64,000 nucleotides of DNA, taken from positions 806,001 to 870,000 of the forward strand of contig NZ_CP149817.1 of NCBI RefSeq assembly GCF_037935975.1, given 5' to 3'. Each line of letters starts with the position of its first letter. The first letter of the stretch is position 1. Position numbers and translations under genes: made by a program. Source of the stretch: Teredinibacter turnerae (GTDB lineage: Bacteria; Pseudomonadota; Gammaproteobacteria; Pseudomonadales; Cellvibrionaceae). The notes beneath the pieces were generated by a model, which searched no databases, was not told the origin of the DNA, and saw nothing but the letters and a program-made list of their open reading frames with translations. Shown one piece after another: positions 27,982 to 37,009 of this stretch.

Positions 27982-28380
27982 CGATTGTCGCCTATAATTC
28001 AATGTGTATTTCGTTGCTAAAAAGTGTTACGGTGTTAACACTTCTTGCTAATCACTCTTAATTATTTGATTAAATGAATAATCCTATTTGTTTAATCGCG
28101 AGCGCTTTAAATGCCGCCGAAAATATCGAAATTTTCTGATATTTCAATGGCTTAACATTGCATTCGGGCAATGGAACTGCTTCTCTGCACTGCCGGTTAA
28201 CTTAGTGATTTTTATTGCCAGGCTGATAGAAACGACTGGCCCCTCTTTTTTGAGCGCGCGCTCACCCCTTCGCAATTAAGATTGCAAATCTGACATATCG
28301 GAATTTGAACCCGTAACAGGTTTTACATTTTTGAAAAGATTTTTTTCTTGGTAATCCGTTCTTTTTAGATTTTTATGGCT
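27982..28380. other. Leader of the cysteine operon / spacer to eamA
   Basis: About 400 bases between the JAMM gene (minus) and the end of the exporter gene (minus). It contains a perfect 22-base dyad at 28022-28043 just before the operon. The rest is AT-rich and shows no supportable gene; a 63-codon plus-strand frame at 28088 lacks a ribosome site and coding character. Confidence 0.5.
28022..28043. promoter_or_regulatory. Perfect inverted repeat, candidate operator of cysteine operon
   Basis: AAGTGTTA-cggtgt-TAACACTT, 8-base arms and 6-base spacer, 41 bases upstream of the JAMM start codon. Position and symmetry suit a dimeric repressor site; the regulator is unknown, the MocR-type gene nearby being one candidate. 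Confidence 0.5.
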
Positions 28381-29355
28381 TTACCTTCTATATGCCGGTT
28401 TTGCTGACCGCTCTGTGCCGTACATGTTTTCCAGTCGCCTTTTTAAGGTGTCGATTGGGAGCTTTGTTAAGCCAAAACCGATCAGCATAAGTGAAGAGAA
28501 GATGAAGAATTCCGGCGTCACAGTTTTGTTTTCGTATAGCGCGCCAATGCCGACCGCTACCACGGGAAAAATAATGAAAATAAACGACAAAATAATGGGG
28601 CTCATTCGTTTGAGCAGGTAAAAATACACGATAAAGCCACCCGCGGAAGCGACTACCCCCAGGTATAGCAAGGCTACCCAGCTGGCCTGGCTCGCAGCGC
28701 TCAGATCTGGTTTTTCAACCACAAGGCCTGCGCCACAGAGCAGAAATCCAGCGAGTCCGACTGGAAGGGTATTAAAAGTAAATACGTTGATGTCGGAAGC
28801 ATTTTTTTTGGAAAAGACATACAAGAAGCCATGCATCATGGCCGCACTGAGAATAGCCAGCACTCCTGTGAGCCCCTTGTGCGTGAAAATCAGTCCTTCT
28901 GATTTAAGGATTACTACCAGGCAACCAAACCCGATAGTAATGCCGATGATCTGGTTGATTTTTATTTTTTCGTTTAGCAGTAGCGCTGAAAATATGATGG
29001 AAAAAATGGGCATGGTACTGAAAAGAAGCGATGTAAGCCCAGATGAAACATATTGTTCACCGTAACTAATGAAGTAGTAGGGAACGGAAAAATAAAACAC
29101 TGTGAGCAAAACAAAAAAAATACGTCGATTTTTCGGAAAAAATACGGGCGCTCGCGCCAGTAAACAAATAATGAGCAAAAACGGGAATGCAATTACAAAT
29201 CTGGCGCCTGAGGCGGTGAGCGGCGGAATGCTGTCTACCGCGACTTTAATGCCGAGCCACGTCGTTCCCCACGTGAGGCACACAACAGAATAGAGAATGG
29301 CGGTAACCAGGGAACTCTGCCAAAAAATTCGGAGTTGTCGTTGGGTTATAGCCAT
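28381..29355 (-). CDS. EamA/DMT-family exporter
   Basis: About 324 residues with roughly ten membrane helices in two EamA halves (helix 1 around CLTWGTTWLGIKVAVDSIPP, the classical EamA opening). The C-terminus is basic. E. coli EamA exports cysteine and O-acetylserine, and other members export various amino acids. Here the gene sits upstream of the cysteine operon on the same strand and is divergent, by 70 bases, from the MocR-type regulator. Export of the operon product or of excess acetylserine is therefore plausible. AAGGA precedes the ATG. Confidence 0.85.
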   Translation of the reverse strand: MAITQRQLRIFWQSSLVTAILYSVVCLTWGTTWLGIKVAVDSIPPLTASGARFVIAFPFLLIICLLARAPVFFPKNRRIFFVLLTVFYFSVPYYFISYGEQYVSSGLTSLLFSTMPIFSIIFSALLLNEKIKINQIIGITIGFGCLVVILKSEGLIFTHKGLTGVLAILSAAMMHGFLYVFSKKNASDINVFTFNTLPVGLAGFLLCGAGLVVEKPDLSAASQASWVALLYLGVVASAGGFIVYFYLLKRMSPIILSFIFIIFPVVAVGIGALYENKTVTPEFFIFSSLMLIGFGLTKLPIDTLKRRLENMYGTERSAKPAYRR

Positions 29356-29425
29356 TTTTTTTGTCCTTGAAAAAAAGTTTTTTACTTTAAAAAAACGTCG
29401 CGGAGCATCTTAGTATGGAGATTCT

Positions 29426-30850
29426 ATGAGGGTCAACGAGAATAATGACACCGTGTCAATTGCCGAATTTTTGAAGGATTCATTAAATAAGGAATCGGGT
29501 CACATTTATTTGCGCATGGCGCAGGGGTTTAAACAGGCGATAAATCAAGGTGTCGTAAAAGCCGGATTTCGACTGCCTGCGCATCGAATCCTGGCGGATG
29601 CACTGGATGTAACTCCCGGCACGGTATCTCGGGCATATCGCGAGCTGGCAAAAATGGGATTGGTGGTTTCGCGTGTAGGCGATGGCACTTATATTAATGA
29701 TGAAAAAAGTCGGCAGCGATTGGATGATGAATTCACCAATGTGCCTGCAACGTATGCGCACCTCGTTGACCTTAGCCGTAATTTAGCCATCGATTTTGGC
29801 ACTGCCAATTTAATTTCTCAGGCGATGGATGCCTTGCAAAAAGATCAATCGCAATTGGCGACGCTGATCGGCTATACACCGGATACCGGTATCGACGCTT
29901 ATCGTCAGAGTGGCGCGCTTTGGATGAACCAGTGCGGTGTCTCTGTTGCGGTAGACGAAGTGGTCTGTACCAATGGCGCGCAGCACGCATTGATGTGCGC
30001 ATTGATGACATTACTGAAAGAAGGGGAGGCACTTGCGGCAGAATTTTTAAGCTACCCGGGGATGGTTTCGCTCGCCAAACGATTGCGCTTGCGGTTGGTG
30101 GGTATCGCCATGGATGAGCAGGGCATTTTACCTGCGGCGCTGGATGCCGCCTGTAATAAACAAAAAATATCCACGCTTTATTGCACTCCGTCGTTTCAAA
30201 ATCCAACTTCCGTTATTTTGTCGAGGGAGCGGCGTGAGGCCCTGGTGGATGTGTGCAACCGACACAACATAATGATAATTGAAGATGGCGCTGGAAGTGC
30301 GCTTGCTCCTGCGCAAGTTCCAACGTTGAAAAATCTTGCTCCAGAACGTACGGTATTTATTTCCAGTTTAAGTAAAGTGATTGCGGCAGGAATACGTGTC
30401 GGCTACATGGCGCCGCCTCGCTCGCTGCTTGAACATGTTGCCAAGACTCTGCGTGCAACCAGTTGGATGCCTAACCCGCTGGCGCACGGCATCGCCTCTC
30501 ACTGGATCAATAGCGGTATTCTTGCAGCCGTTGCCGAGCAGCAGAAAATTGAGATTCAACGCCGTCATATGCTGGTTGTACCTCACCTTAAAAGCCTGGA
30601 ATACAACGCGCATCGTCACTGCGGGCAGCTTTGGGTAAAAGTCCCTGCGCAATGGCGCACAGGGGAATTGGTTCTTGCGTTAAAAAAGCAGGGTGTGTTG
30701 GTGTTACCCTCGAGTGCATTCTGTGTCGATAAGCGCGCAGCGCCCAGATATATTCGCGTGTGCCTGACGGGGGCGGTCGATGATGCGAGCCTGGTGCGTG
30801 CGGCTCAATGCATATCGGCAACAATTCAAGGTGCACAGGAGGCGAGTTGA
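29426..30850 (+). CDS. MocR-type transcriptional regulator (GntR HTH + aminotransferase fold)
   Basis: About 474 residues. An N-terminal GntR winged helix spans about 25-92 (AGFRLPAHRILADALDVTPGTVSRAYREL), then a fold-type I aminotransferase domain. It keeps N259 (FQNPTS), D287 (IEDGAG) and the Schiff-base lysine K317 (SSLSK), so it should bind PLP or a PLP-amino acid adduct as effector. GGAG precedes the ATG. It is divergent from the eamA-type exporter, as expected for a regulator of that gene; it may also control the cysteine operon. The EDGAG segment replaces the more common EDDYD. Confidence 0.9.
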   Translation: MRVNENNDTVSIAEFLKDSLNKESGHIYLRMAQGFKQAINQGVVKAGFRLPAHRILADALDVTPGTVSRAYRELAKMGLVVSRVGDGTYINDEKSRQRLDDEFTNVPATYAHLVDLSRNLAIDFGTANLISQAMDALQKDQSQLATLIGYTPDTGIDAYRQSGALWMNQCGVSVAVDEVVCTNGAQHALMCALMTLLKEGEALAAEFLSYPGMVSLAKRLRLRLVGIAMDEQGILPAALDAACNKQKISTLYCTPSFQNPTSVILSRERREALVDVCNRHNIMIIEDGAGSALAPAQVPTLKNLAPERTVFISSLSKVIAAGIRVGYMAPPRSLLEHVAKTLRATSWMPNPLAHGIASHWINSGILAAVAEQQKIEIQRRHMLVVPHLKSLEYNAHRHCGQLWVKVPAQWRTGELVLALKKQGVLVLPSSAFCVDKRAAPRYIRVCLTGAVDDASLVRAAQCISATIQGAQEAS

Positions 30851-31241
30851 ATGCTGATGGTGCTTATATGTGTCGCTGTGGCGGTTCGTCGCCTGGGTTC
30901 ATTGCTGTCGCTGGCAGACGGCTCGTTAAAACTGCGGCCGCGAACTGTTGAGTGAAAAATAGTCGGGTAAGGATATAATTACGCTCGATCGCTCTGGAAC
31001 CTTTAAATACCGTCGCTCCTTACCCGCTGTTGGCGTCAAATGCGCTACTATAGATGCGTGCATAGGTTTACAGCGCACGCATTGAGCGACAGTTGTAAAC
31101 GCGCCGTGGAGCCACTGTCGCATAGCAGTTTCCGTGATGTGGCGTAGTTTTTTACGCTGCAATCGGCTCCCTCATGTTCATTCGTCAAATAAATAGAAAC
31201 GAACAGTCCTATACACCAACAACCATAAGTAGGTAGCCCTG
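30851..31241. other. Intergenic region before beta-helix gene
   Basis: About 390 bases. No gene, terminator or strong repeat stands out. A purine-rich stretch before 31242 does not form a clear Shine-Dalgarno beyond AGGTAG about 7 bases upstream of the start codon. Confidence 0.4.
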
Positions 31242-33095
31242 ATGCCTCTCAAATATCTGTCCGTCAAGCGGATTCTTTGTCTTTTACTTCTGATGCCGGC
31301 TTTAGCGGCAATGTCTGTTTTTGCGCAGCCTTCGGGCGGCCCCTATGGGCCTGTAGAAAAATCCTACAGCGTGCCGAAATCTGGCAATGTGATCTATGTA
31401 GCGCCCAACGGCAAGGCGAGTGCGGATGGTTCGTCCGTCGACAAGCCGACGACGCTGGAGGCCGCTATTTCACGTATCGTTACTGGCGATGCGGTGATTC
31501 TGCGCGGTGGTATCTATCGCACAGGTAATCTGGAACTCAACCAGGGTATTACCCTGCAACCCTACGCGGATGAAAAGCCCGTGTTGAAGGGGACGGAAGT
31601 CGCCACTGCCTGGAAATCTGCGGGGGAAGGGGTTTGGCAAACATCCTGGGAGAAACTGTTCCCCTCCAAACCCATGTTCTGGTGGCGTCGCGAGCGGGAA
31701 GAAGCGCGCACCCCTATGCACCGGTTCAATAACGATCTGGTGTTTATCGATGGCCGTTTTCTACAATCTGCGGGTAGTGTAAAAGAGCTCACTGCAGACA
31801 ATTACTACATCGATTACGATAAAAAGCGCGTGTATATCGGTACGGACCCTAAAGGTCACACCGTGGAAATTACTGCGCACGATACGGCGATTACTCGCAC
31901 AACTGCCAAAGTTCACGGCAAAGACGCGGACAAAAAAGGCCCGCAAATTCTGGGTATTACGTTCACCCAATATGCCTGGACAGCACTCGCCATTGAAGGC
32001 AAGCGCCACTTTACCCATTTAGACGAACCCGTCGACGAGCCGATTGGCCTGGCTGACCCTGCGACCTATGGTAAAGAAGTGGTGGGCACCCTGTTGGAAA
32101 ACGTGACTATCTCGTTCTGTGGTCGCGTGGCCGGGTATTTCCGTGGCGATGGACTGGTTATCCGCAACTCACTGTTTAGCGATACCAGCACTGAGGCTAT
32201 CTATGTGATTGGATCGTCCGACGTGCTACTGGAACGCAATATTGTTACCCGCAACAATATCGAAAACATCACCGGTTACTTTGCTTCGGCGGTGAAAATT
32301 ATCAATCAGACTCACCGGGTCGTGGTGCGGGATAACCTCCTGCTCGACCATGCGAACTCTAACGGTGTCTGGTACGACGTGGGCAACCGCGACGGAGTAT
32401 TTATCAACAACTATGTTGAAGGTGCGAACGTTGCGTTTATGTTTGAAATTTCACAGGGTGTAACGGTTACTGGTAACGTGTTCAATAGCAACCAGTTGGG
32501 CATGTGGATTTTGAACTCAGCAGACTCGTACGTGTACAACAATACCTTTGTGAACAGCCCCGCACGGATTTCCCGCACTGAGCGCAGTGCCCAGGGCGAC
32601 CACTTCGACTGGCACCCGGCAACCGGGCCCGGCGTGGAAGAACGCTTTGGTCATGTCTTTGAGAAAAACCTGATGGTTGCGGACGGCTTTGATACCGGTG
32701 CGCTATTGCGCATCGAGCAATGGCCAAAAGTGTGTACCAAATTGCCGGATTCACCAATGGCAGCCGTAGACGGCAATGTGTATGTGCGCCCGCATAATGA
32801 ATACAGTGCAGCGGCGGCGCCGTTAGTTAACTGGATTGATAGAAAAGCCGAAAACTGCGAAGTTGGCTACAGCGATCTGGCTGCCTTTCAGCAGGGCGCG
32901 GGCTACGATAAACACGGCCTGCAACTGGATGGCTCGGCGCGAAGCCTGTTCAAAGCATCTGATTTACGTAATTTTGGTTTGCGCGAAGCTTTGCCAATAG
33001 ACAAGTCTGTCTCTATACCGGCGGACGTCACCAAACTGTTGGGTTGGAGCAAGAAATCAGCGCAGCGCACGGTGGGGGCTTATCCTGCGAAGTAA
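31242..33095 (+). CDS. Secreted right-handed parallel beta-helix protein
   Basis: About 617 residues. Signal peptide (hydrophobic 11-26, VFA-Q cleavage). The mature start IYVAPNGKASADGSS with later GDAVILRGGIYR is the usual opening of DUF1565/pectate-lyase-like beta-helix proteins. Residues about 240-430 show coil repeats (VIRNSLFSDTSTEAIYV, LLERNIVTRNNIENI, VVVRDNLLLDHAN, VFINNYVEGANVAF). Such folds bind or cleave acidic polysaccharides, but I see no motif that fixes the polysaccharide-lyase family. Monocistronic, with its own terminator about 260 bases downstream. Confidence 0.75.
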   Translation: MPLKYLSVKRILCLLLLMPALAAMSVFAQPSGGPYGPVEKSYSVPKSGNVIYVAPNGKASADGSSVDKPTTLEAAISRIVTGDAVILRGGIYRTGNLELNQGITLQPYADEKPVLKGTEVATAWKSAGEGVWQTSWEKLFPSKPMFWWRREREEARTPMHRFNNDLVFIDGRFLQSAGSVKELTADNYYIDYDKKRVYIGTDPKGHTVEITAHDTAITRTTAKVHGKDADKKGPQILGITFTQYAWTALAIEGKRHFTHLDEPVDEPIGLADPATYGKEVVGTLLENVTISFCGRVAGYFRGDGLVIRNSLFSDTSTEAIYVIGSSDVLLERNIVTRNNIENITGYFASAVKIINQTHRVVVRDNLLLDHANSNGVWYDVGNRDGVFINNYVEGANVAFMFEISQGVTVTGNVFNSNQLGMWILNSADSYVYNNTFVNSPARISRTERSAQGDHFDWHPATGPGVEERFGHVFEKNLMVADGFDTGALLRIEQWPKVCTKLPDSPMAAVDGNVYVRPHNEYSAAAAPLVNWIDRKAENCEVGYSDLAAFQQGAGYDKHGLQLDGSARSLFKASDLRNFGLREALPIDKSVSIPADVTKLLGWSKKSAQRTVGAYPAK

Positions 33096-33494
33096 TCTCC
33101 GACAACATTCTCGGCTGCTGCAGAATCAGTGTCCGTAGGAATGTTGTAAGCAACATGCTTAGCGGTTTGTTAAGTGTATTAACTTGGCAATGAAACTTGC
33201 GAAGTTAATAAGCGGGGCTGGGAAGCACCGCTATTGCCCGGTGGGCAGTGTAAACCATTGAAATATCAGAAAATCCACACATTTTCGTCAGTATTTCAAA
33301 GGTGCGTGATCAAATGGATAGGATAATCTATGTGATCGCCGGGTTAATAGCTCAATAAAAAGCTCCGTGAATTTCACGGAGCTTTTTTTATGGCTGTATT
33401 TATTGTGAGAAGGGTTTAGCCCGTCGTCGGCCGAGGGGCCGTGTAAGCGTTTGGAATAGGGTATGCCGGGGAGCAGGCGGGGTAGATCTAAAAA
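33096..33494. other. Convergent spacer with terminator
   Basis: About 400 bases. It contains an AT-rich hairpin with arms TTGAAATA (33258) and TATTTCAA (33292), an inner AAAAT/ATTTT pair, and a strong terminator at 33357-33389. No gene seen. Confidence 0.5.
33357..33389 (+). terminator. Rho-independent terminator
   Basis: Nearly perfect palindrome: AAAAAGCTCCGTGAA then TTCACGGAGCTTTTTTT. It serves the beta-helix gene and, through the A-run, possibly the minus-strand methyltransferase gene. Confidence 0.88.
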
Positions 33495-34196
33495 TTACGG
33501 CTTATGGTCTGCGTTGCGACCGTATTCGTTGCCGTTGCTTGCCAGAAGGTTGATTAGCTGGTGCGCCATACGCAAATCCCGGTCGGAAAGCCGGGCGAGG
33601 CTCTCCATCAGCCATTCCGATAGTTTTTCTGTTTTTGCATTGCTGTGCGGTGCAAGAAATTCGGCAGCGCGGTTTTTCAGGTATTGTATTTGTTTGGTGT
33701 CTGGCACGTCGTCGTCGAGGCCGATGCGCGACTTAAGCTGACTTAGAGCGTAGCTGTACACCATGACTGCCTGGCCGAGATTAAGGGAAGGGTAGGGAGA
33801 CGCAAGTGGGATGTAGCTATAGAGGTCGCAGAGCGCGAGTTGATCGTTACTGAGGCCAGAGGCCTCGCAACCGAAAACCAGCCCGCAGCGGCCGCTCTGC
33901 TTGCTCAGTTGGCAGCTCAGTTCCGGCGGCGACAAATAGCGTCTTGCGCTTCCTCTTTCCCGCGCCGTTGTGCCAATTAACAGGTCAAAATCCGGCTTGA
34001 GGCTGGCAAGGTCTGGATAGCGTCTTGCGCTTTTTAGAATATCCTGAGCGCCGTGGGCGACCCACTGGGCTTCCTCATCCAGATGAATGTCGCTGCCCAC
34101 AAGTATCAGCTGTTTAAACCCCATGGTTTTCATCGCCCGGGCGGCAGCACCCACATTGGCGGGGCGTGCAGGGTTCACCAGAATAAAACTTAACAT
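33495..34196 (-). CDS. lasT: SPOUT RNA methyltransferase, LasT/TrmJ family
   Basis: About 233 residues. FILVNPARPANVGAAARAMKTMGF is the TrmH/SPOUT opening, GLVFGCEASGLSNDQL and YPSLNLGQAVMVYSYAL form the knotted SAM site. The sequence is nearer to enteric LasT than to TrmJ (which has ETSHTGNMGSAARAMK and a longer C-terminus). It should 2'-O-methylate an RNA in the cytoplasm; the target of LasT is not well established. Monocistronic, minus strand, starting 110 bases downstream of the sapC stop. Confidence 0.85.
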   Translation of the reverse strand: MLSFILVNPARPANVGAAARAMKTMGFKQLILVGSDIHLDEEAQWVAHGAQDILKSARRYPDLASLKPDFDLLIGTTARERGSARRYLSPPELSCQLSKQSGRCGLVFGCEASGLSNDQLALCDLYSYIPLASPYPSLNLGQAVMVYSYALSQLKSRIGLDDDVPDTKQIQYLKNRAAEFLAPHSNAKTEKLSEWLMESLARLSDRDLRMAHQLINLLASNGNEYGRNADHKP

Positions 34197-34253
34197 CGTC
34201 TTCAGCCGTCTTTTTTACCAGGGTTAGATTGGCGGAGTCATTTGGCAGGGTTA

Positions 34254-34283
34254 AAACAAAAAAGCCCGGCGTTGGCCGGGCTT
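34254..34283 (-). terminator. Rho-independent terminator of sapC
   Basis: On the minus strand AAGCCCGGC-caac-GCCGGGCTT is followed by TTTTTGTTTT, just after the sapC-like stop codon. Confidence 0.88.
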
Positions 34284-34306
34284 CGCGGTATAAATGGGAA
34301 CAGGAA

Positions 34307-35047
34307 TCAAGCTTCGCTGGTTTCTTCGTTGCTCTCTGCGCCTGCGGCTTCCAGAGATTTACGTTGACGCAGCACCAACTCGTGCATGGAGCCCAGAGAG
34401 TGAAGGTGCGCGTAAGACCAGGCAATCCAACCTTTTTTGAACCACTCGTGGGTCTCGTCTTTTTCGAGGCTCTCGTGGAGTTTTTTCTCGTTTACCGCGT
34501 AGAGATCATTGAGCTTTACGGTGTTGTTATCGTATTTCACGGTTGCGTTATACGGTTCGAACAGCTCTTTCTCGGCCAGTGCTGCGGCAAATTCTTCAGT
34601 CTGGCGGAAGCTTTTGTCAACCAGCTCAAGGAAGTTCACGATTTGCTTCAGAGTGTCAGAGGGCTCGTTTTCCGCAGCAAACAACTGATCGCCTGTCTCG
34701 GTGTTCAGGTGTGGGGCTTTGTTGTCGATCATGACCACCTTGTCGGCAGTGAGAACGAACGGATAGCGACGGATAAACGCGGGGACGTAAACGCCCTCCC
34801 AGTTATCTCCCATGTCGTGACTGGCTTCGCGCAGAGAAAGGATCGCCATTGGCAGGTACTTACCTTCGGCATTCTTGATAAACAGAATGGGGAAGTCCCG
34901 GCTCGCCTGGAAAAACTCCATGCCGCTGAGAGGCACAGAATTAACGGTTTTGGCGAAAGCGTAGTTTTGCGTGCGGTCTAGCTTAAGGTCAACGTGCTTT
35001 TTTTTCTCAAGAGGCACTGGCTCTTCATAAAACATGAGAGTGGACAT
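34307..35047 (-). CDS. SapC-family protein
   Basis: About 246 residues without signal peptide. It matches the SapC family (linked by name to S-layer genes in Campylobacter): LSGMEFFQASRDFPILFIK, YVPAFIRRYPFVL and a C-terminal ARLHALGSM-like segment (YAHLHSLGSMHELVLRQR). The acidic C-terminus (ESNEETSEA) is disordered. Widespread in marine gammaproteobacteria, often near TonB receptors and tryptophan halogenases, but none is here. Function is not established. Confidence 0.85.
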   Translation of the reverse strand: MSTLMFYEEPVPLEKKKHVDLKLDRTQNYAFAKTVNSVPLSGMEFFQASRDFPILFIKNAEGKYLPMAILSLREASHDMGDNWEGVYVPAFIRRYPFVLTADKVVMIDNKAPHLNTETGDQLFAAENEPSDTLKQIVNFLELVDKSFRQTEEFAAALAEKELFEPYNATVKYDNNTVKLNDLYAVNEKKLHESLEKDETHEWFKKGWIAWSYAHLHSLGSMHELVLRQRKSLEAAGAESNEETSEA

Positions 35048-35144
35048 AGTTATTACTTATCAGTTGGGGAGCCCCGGCAAAAGCGCGAGGCCCGGTTGTG
35101 GAACGGCCCTTCGTCCGCAAATAGGCGGTCGATGTTAGCAGGGT

Positions 35145-35921
35145 TCACTGTTCGACAAAAGCCCGTTCGATAACGTAATGGCCCAGGTTGCCGTTCCTCG
35201 CTTCAGCGAAACCCTGGGCGTCAAGAATTTCACAGGTTTCCTTCAGCATGCTTGGGCTGCCGCAGATCATAAATCGATCATTCTCGGGGCTGATAGCGGG
35301 CAGGCCGAGCTTCTCTGGCAGTTCGCCGTTGCGCAACTGGTCGGTGATGCGCCCCTGATTGCGAAATGCTTCGCGGGTCACTGTGGGGTAGTAGAGCAGC
35401 TTGGCGCTGATCTCTTCGCCAAAGTACTCGTTTTGCGGTAATTCGCGGGTGATAAAGTCCTGATAGGCCAGTTCGCCCACAGTGCGCACACCATGGGTGA
35501 GAATGACCTTGTCGTACAGCTCGTAGACTTCCGGGTCCTTGATAATGCTCATAAACGGCGCCAGGCCAGTGCCGGTGCTGATCAACCACAGATTTTTGCC
35601 CGGCAGCAAGGCATCGGTAATCAGGGTGCCGGTGGATTTACTGTTAATCAGAATTTCGTCGCCGGGCTGAATATGCTGGAGCTGTGAGGTCAGCGGCCCG
35701 TCCGGTACTTTAATGCTGAAGAATTCCAGGTGCTCTTCGTAATTCGCGCTGGTGATACTGTAGGCGCGCAATAGCGGGCGGCCATCGTTTTGAGCGAGGC
35801 CCATCATGGTGAAGTGGCCGTTGCGAAAACGAAATCCGGGATCGCGGGTGGTGCGAAAGCTGAACAGGTTATCGGTCCAGTGATGAACGTCGAGGACGGT
35901 TTCGCGCAACAAATTGCTCAT
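35145..35921 (-). CDS. fpr: Ferredoxin/flavodoxin-NADP+ reductase
   Basis: About 258 residues. FAD-binding RAYSITSANYEEHLEFFSIKV (RxYS motif), NADP-binding STGTGLAPFMS and CGSPSML, and the C-terminal ERAFVEQ typical of bacterial subclass I Fpr. The ATG at 35921 is preferred: AGGAG lies 8 bases upstream and the family begins MSNL; the ATG at 35927 is too close to the ribosome site. It shuttles electrons between NADPH and ferredoxin/flavodoxin in the cytoplasm, often in oxidative stress. It is divergent from a LysR gene, as fpr and finR are in pseudomonads. Confidence 0.93.
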   Translation of the reverse strand: MSNLLRETVLDVHHWTDNLFSFRTTRDPGFRFRNGHFTMMGLAQNDGRPLLRAYSITSANYEEHLEFFSIKVPDGPLTSQLQHIQPGDEILINSKSTGTLITDALLPGKNLWLISTGTGLAPFMSIIKDPEVYELYDKVILTHGVRTVGELAYQDFITRELPQNEYFGEEISAKLLYYPTVTREAFRNQGRITDQLRNGELPEKLGLPAISPENDRFMICGSPSMLKETCEILDAQGFAEARNGNLGHYVIERAFVEQ

Positions 35922-35996
35922 AGTCATGTCTCCTGAATTATTGTGAAAACCATACGCCAGGATTAGACTTCGGTAAAACGGGAAAATTAGCATTTC

Positions 35997-36018
35997 TATA
36001 TCGGTTATATCGATATAA
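35997..36018. promoter_or_regulatory. Palindromic site in the fpr / LysR divergent promoter
   Basis: TTATATCGATATAA (36005-36018) is a perfect 14-base palindrome, preceded by a half-site TATATCG at 35997. This spacing of palindrome plus half-site in a 187-base divergent region suits a LysR-type activator binding site. Confidence 0.5.
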
Positions 36019-36108
36019 TTTTTGGTTAGGCGATTCCCTGCGTTGGTCGCCGGACATTCATGAGTTATCCCTGAGTTATCTCTGCGTTAGTCAATTGGAG
36101 AGGGTCGT

Positions 36109-36993
36109 ATGCGCTTTACTCTGCGCCAGTTGGAAGTGTTTTTGGCTGTTGCACATCACCAGAGTATTTCCCGCGCGGCGGATGAGCTGGCAATGTCTCA
36201 GTCTGCGGTGAGTGGTTCGCTCAAGGAGCTGGAGCAAAAGCACAGCGCGCAATTGTTTGATCGCGTTGGTAAGCGCTTACAACTAAATGAGCTGGGCGCG
36301 CGTCTGCGCCCGTCGTGTGAATCCCTGCTGGTGCAGGCCGCGGAGCTGGAACAGGAATTTACCCAGCAGCGACGGGCCAGCGAAATACGCGTGGGCGCGA
36401 CACTCACGGTTGGCAACTATCTCTGTGTTGAATTAATTGATCGCTACCGCCAGCGCACGGGAGAGGGGCGGGTTCATTTGGAGGTTGCCAATACCCGGCA
36501 TATCGTCGGTGACCTGCTCGATTTTAATATTGATCTGGGGATGATCGAGGGCGAAGTGCAGCACCCGGATTTAAATATAATTCCCTGGCAATCCGACGAG
36601 TTGGTGTGTATTTGCGCACCGGAGCATCGTCTGGCGGTGGCTGGCGAGCTGGGCATTGGTGAGATCGGCGAGGTTGCCTGGATCTTGCGTGAGCCCGGTT
36701 CCGGCACCCGCCAAACTTTTGAGCGCGCGCTCCGTGGCCACTTGTCGCAGCTGAATATTTCCTTGGAATTGCAGCACACCGAGGCGATTAAGCGCGCGGT
36801 GCAGGCAAATATGGGGGTATCTTGCCTCTCGCGCATTGCGGTGGCAGACGCACTCATGCGCGGAGATCTGGTAGAGCTGGCGGCGCCTGCGCTGGACTTG
36901 CACCGCCAGCTCTACGTTATTTTGCACCGCCAGAAATACCTGAGTGCCGGGCTGCGCACCTGGCTGGCGGTGTGTGGGGTAGCCCCACGCTAG
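36109..36993 (+). CDS. LysR-family transcriptional regulator (FinR-like)
   Basis: About 294 residues. N-terminal LysR helix-turn-helix (LRQLEVFLAVAHHQSISRAADELAMSQSAVSGSLKELE) and a periplasmic-binding-like effector domain from about residue 90. Divergent from fpr, the same arrangement as finR/fpr in Pseudomonas, where FinR activates fpr in response to superoxide. The effector domain does not by itself prove this role. A palindrome lies between the genes. Confidence 0.87.
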   Translation: MRFTLRQLEVFLAVAHHQSISRAADELAMSQSAVSGSLKELEQKHSAQLFDRVGKRLQLNELGARLRPSCESLLVQAAELEQEFTQQRRASEIRVGATLTVGNYLCVELIDRYRQRTGEGRVHLEVANTRHIVGDLLDFNIDLGMIEGEVQHPDLNIIPWQSDELVCICAPEHRLAVAGELGIGEIGEVAWILREPGSGTRQTFERALRGHLSQLNISLELQHTEAIKRAVQANMGVSCLSRIAVADALMRGDLVELAAPALDLHRQLYVILHRQKYLSAGLRTWLAVCGVAPR

Positions 36994-37009
36994 CCTCTCG
37001 TTAGCTGTG

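Noticed and set aside
28088-28279. Small plus-strand frame between the JAMM and eamA genes
   Set aside because: No ribosome site, AT-rich noncoding composition, no homology seen.
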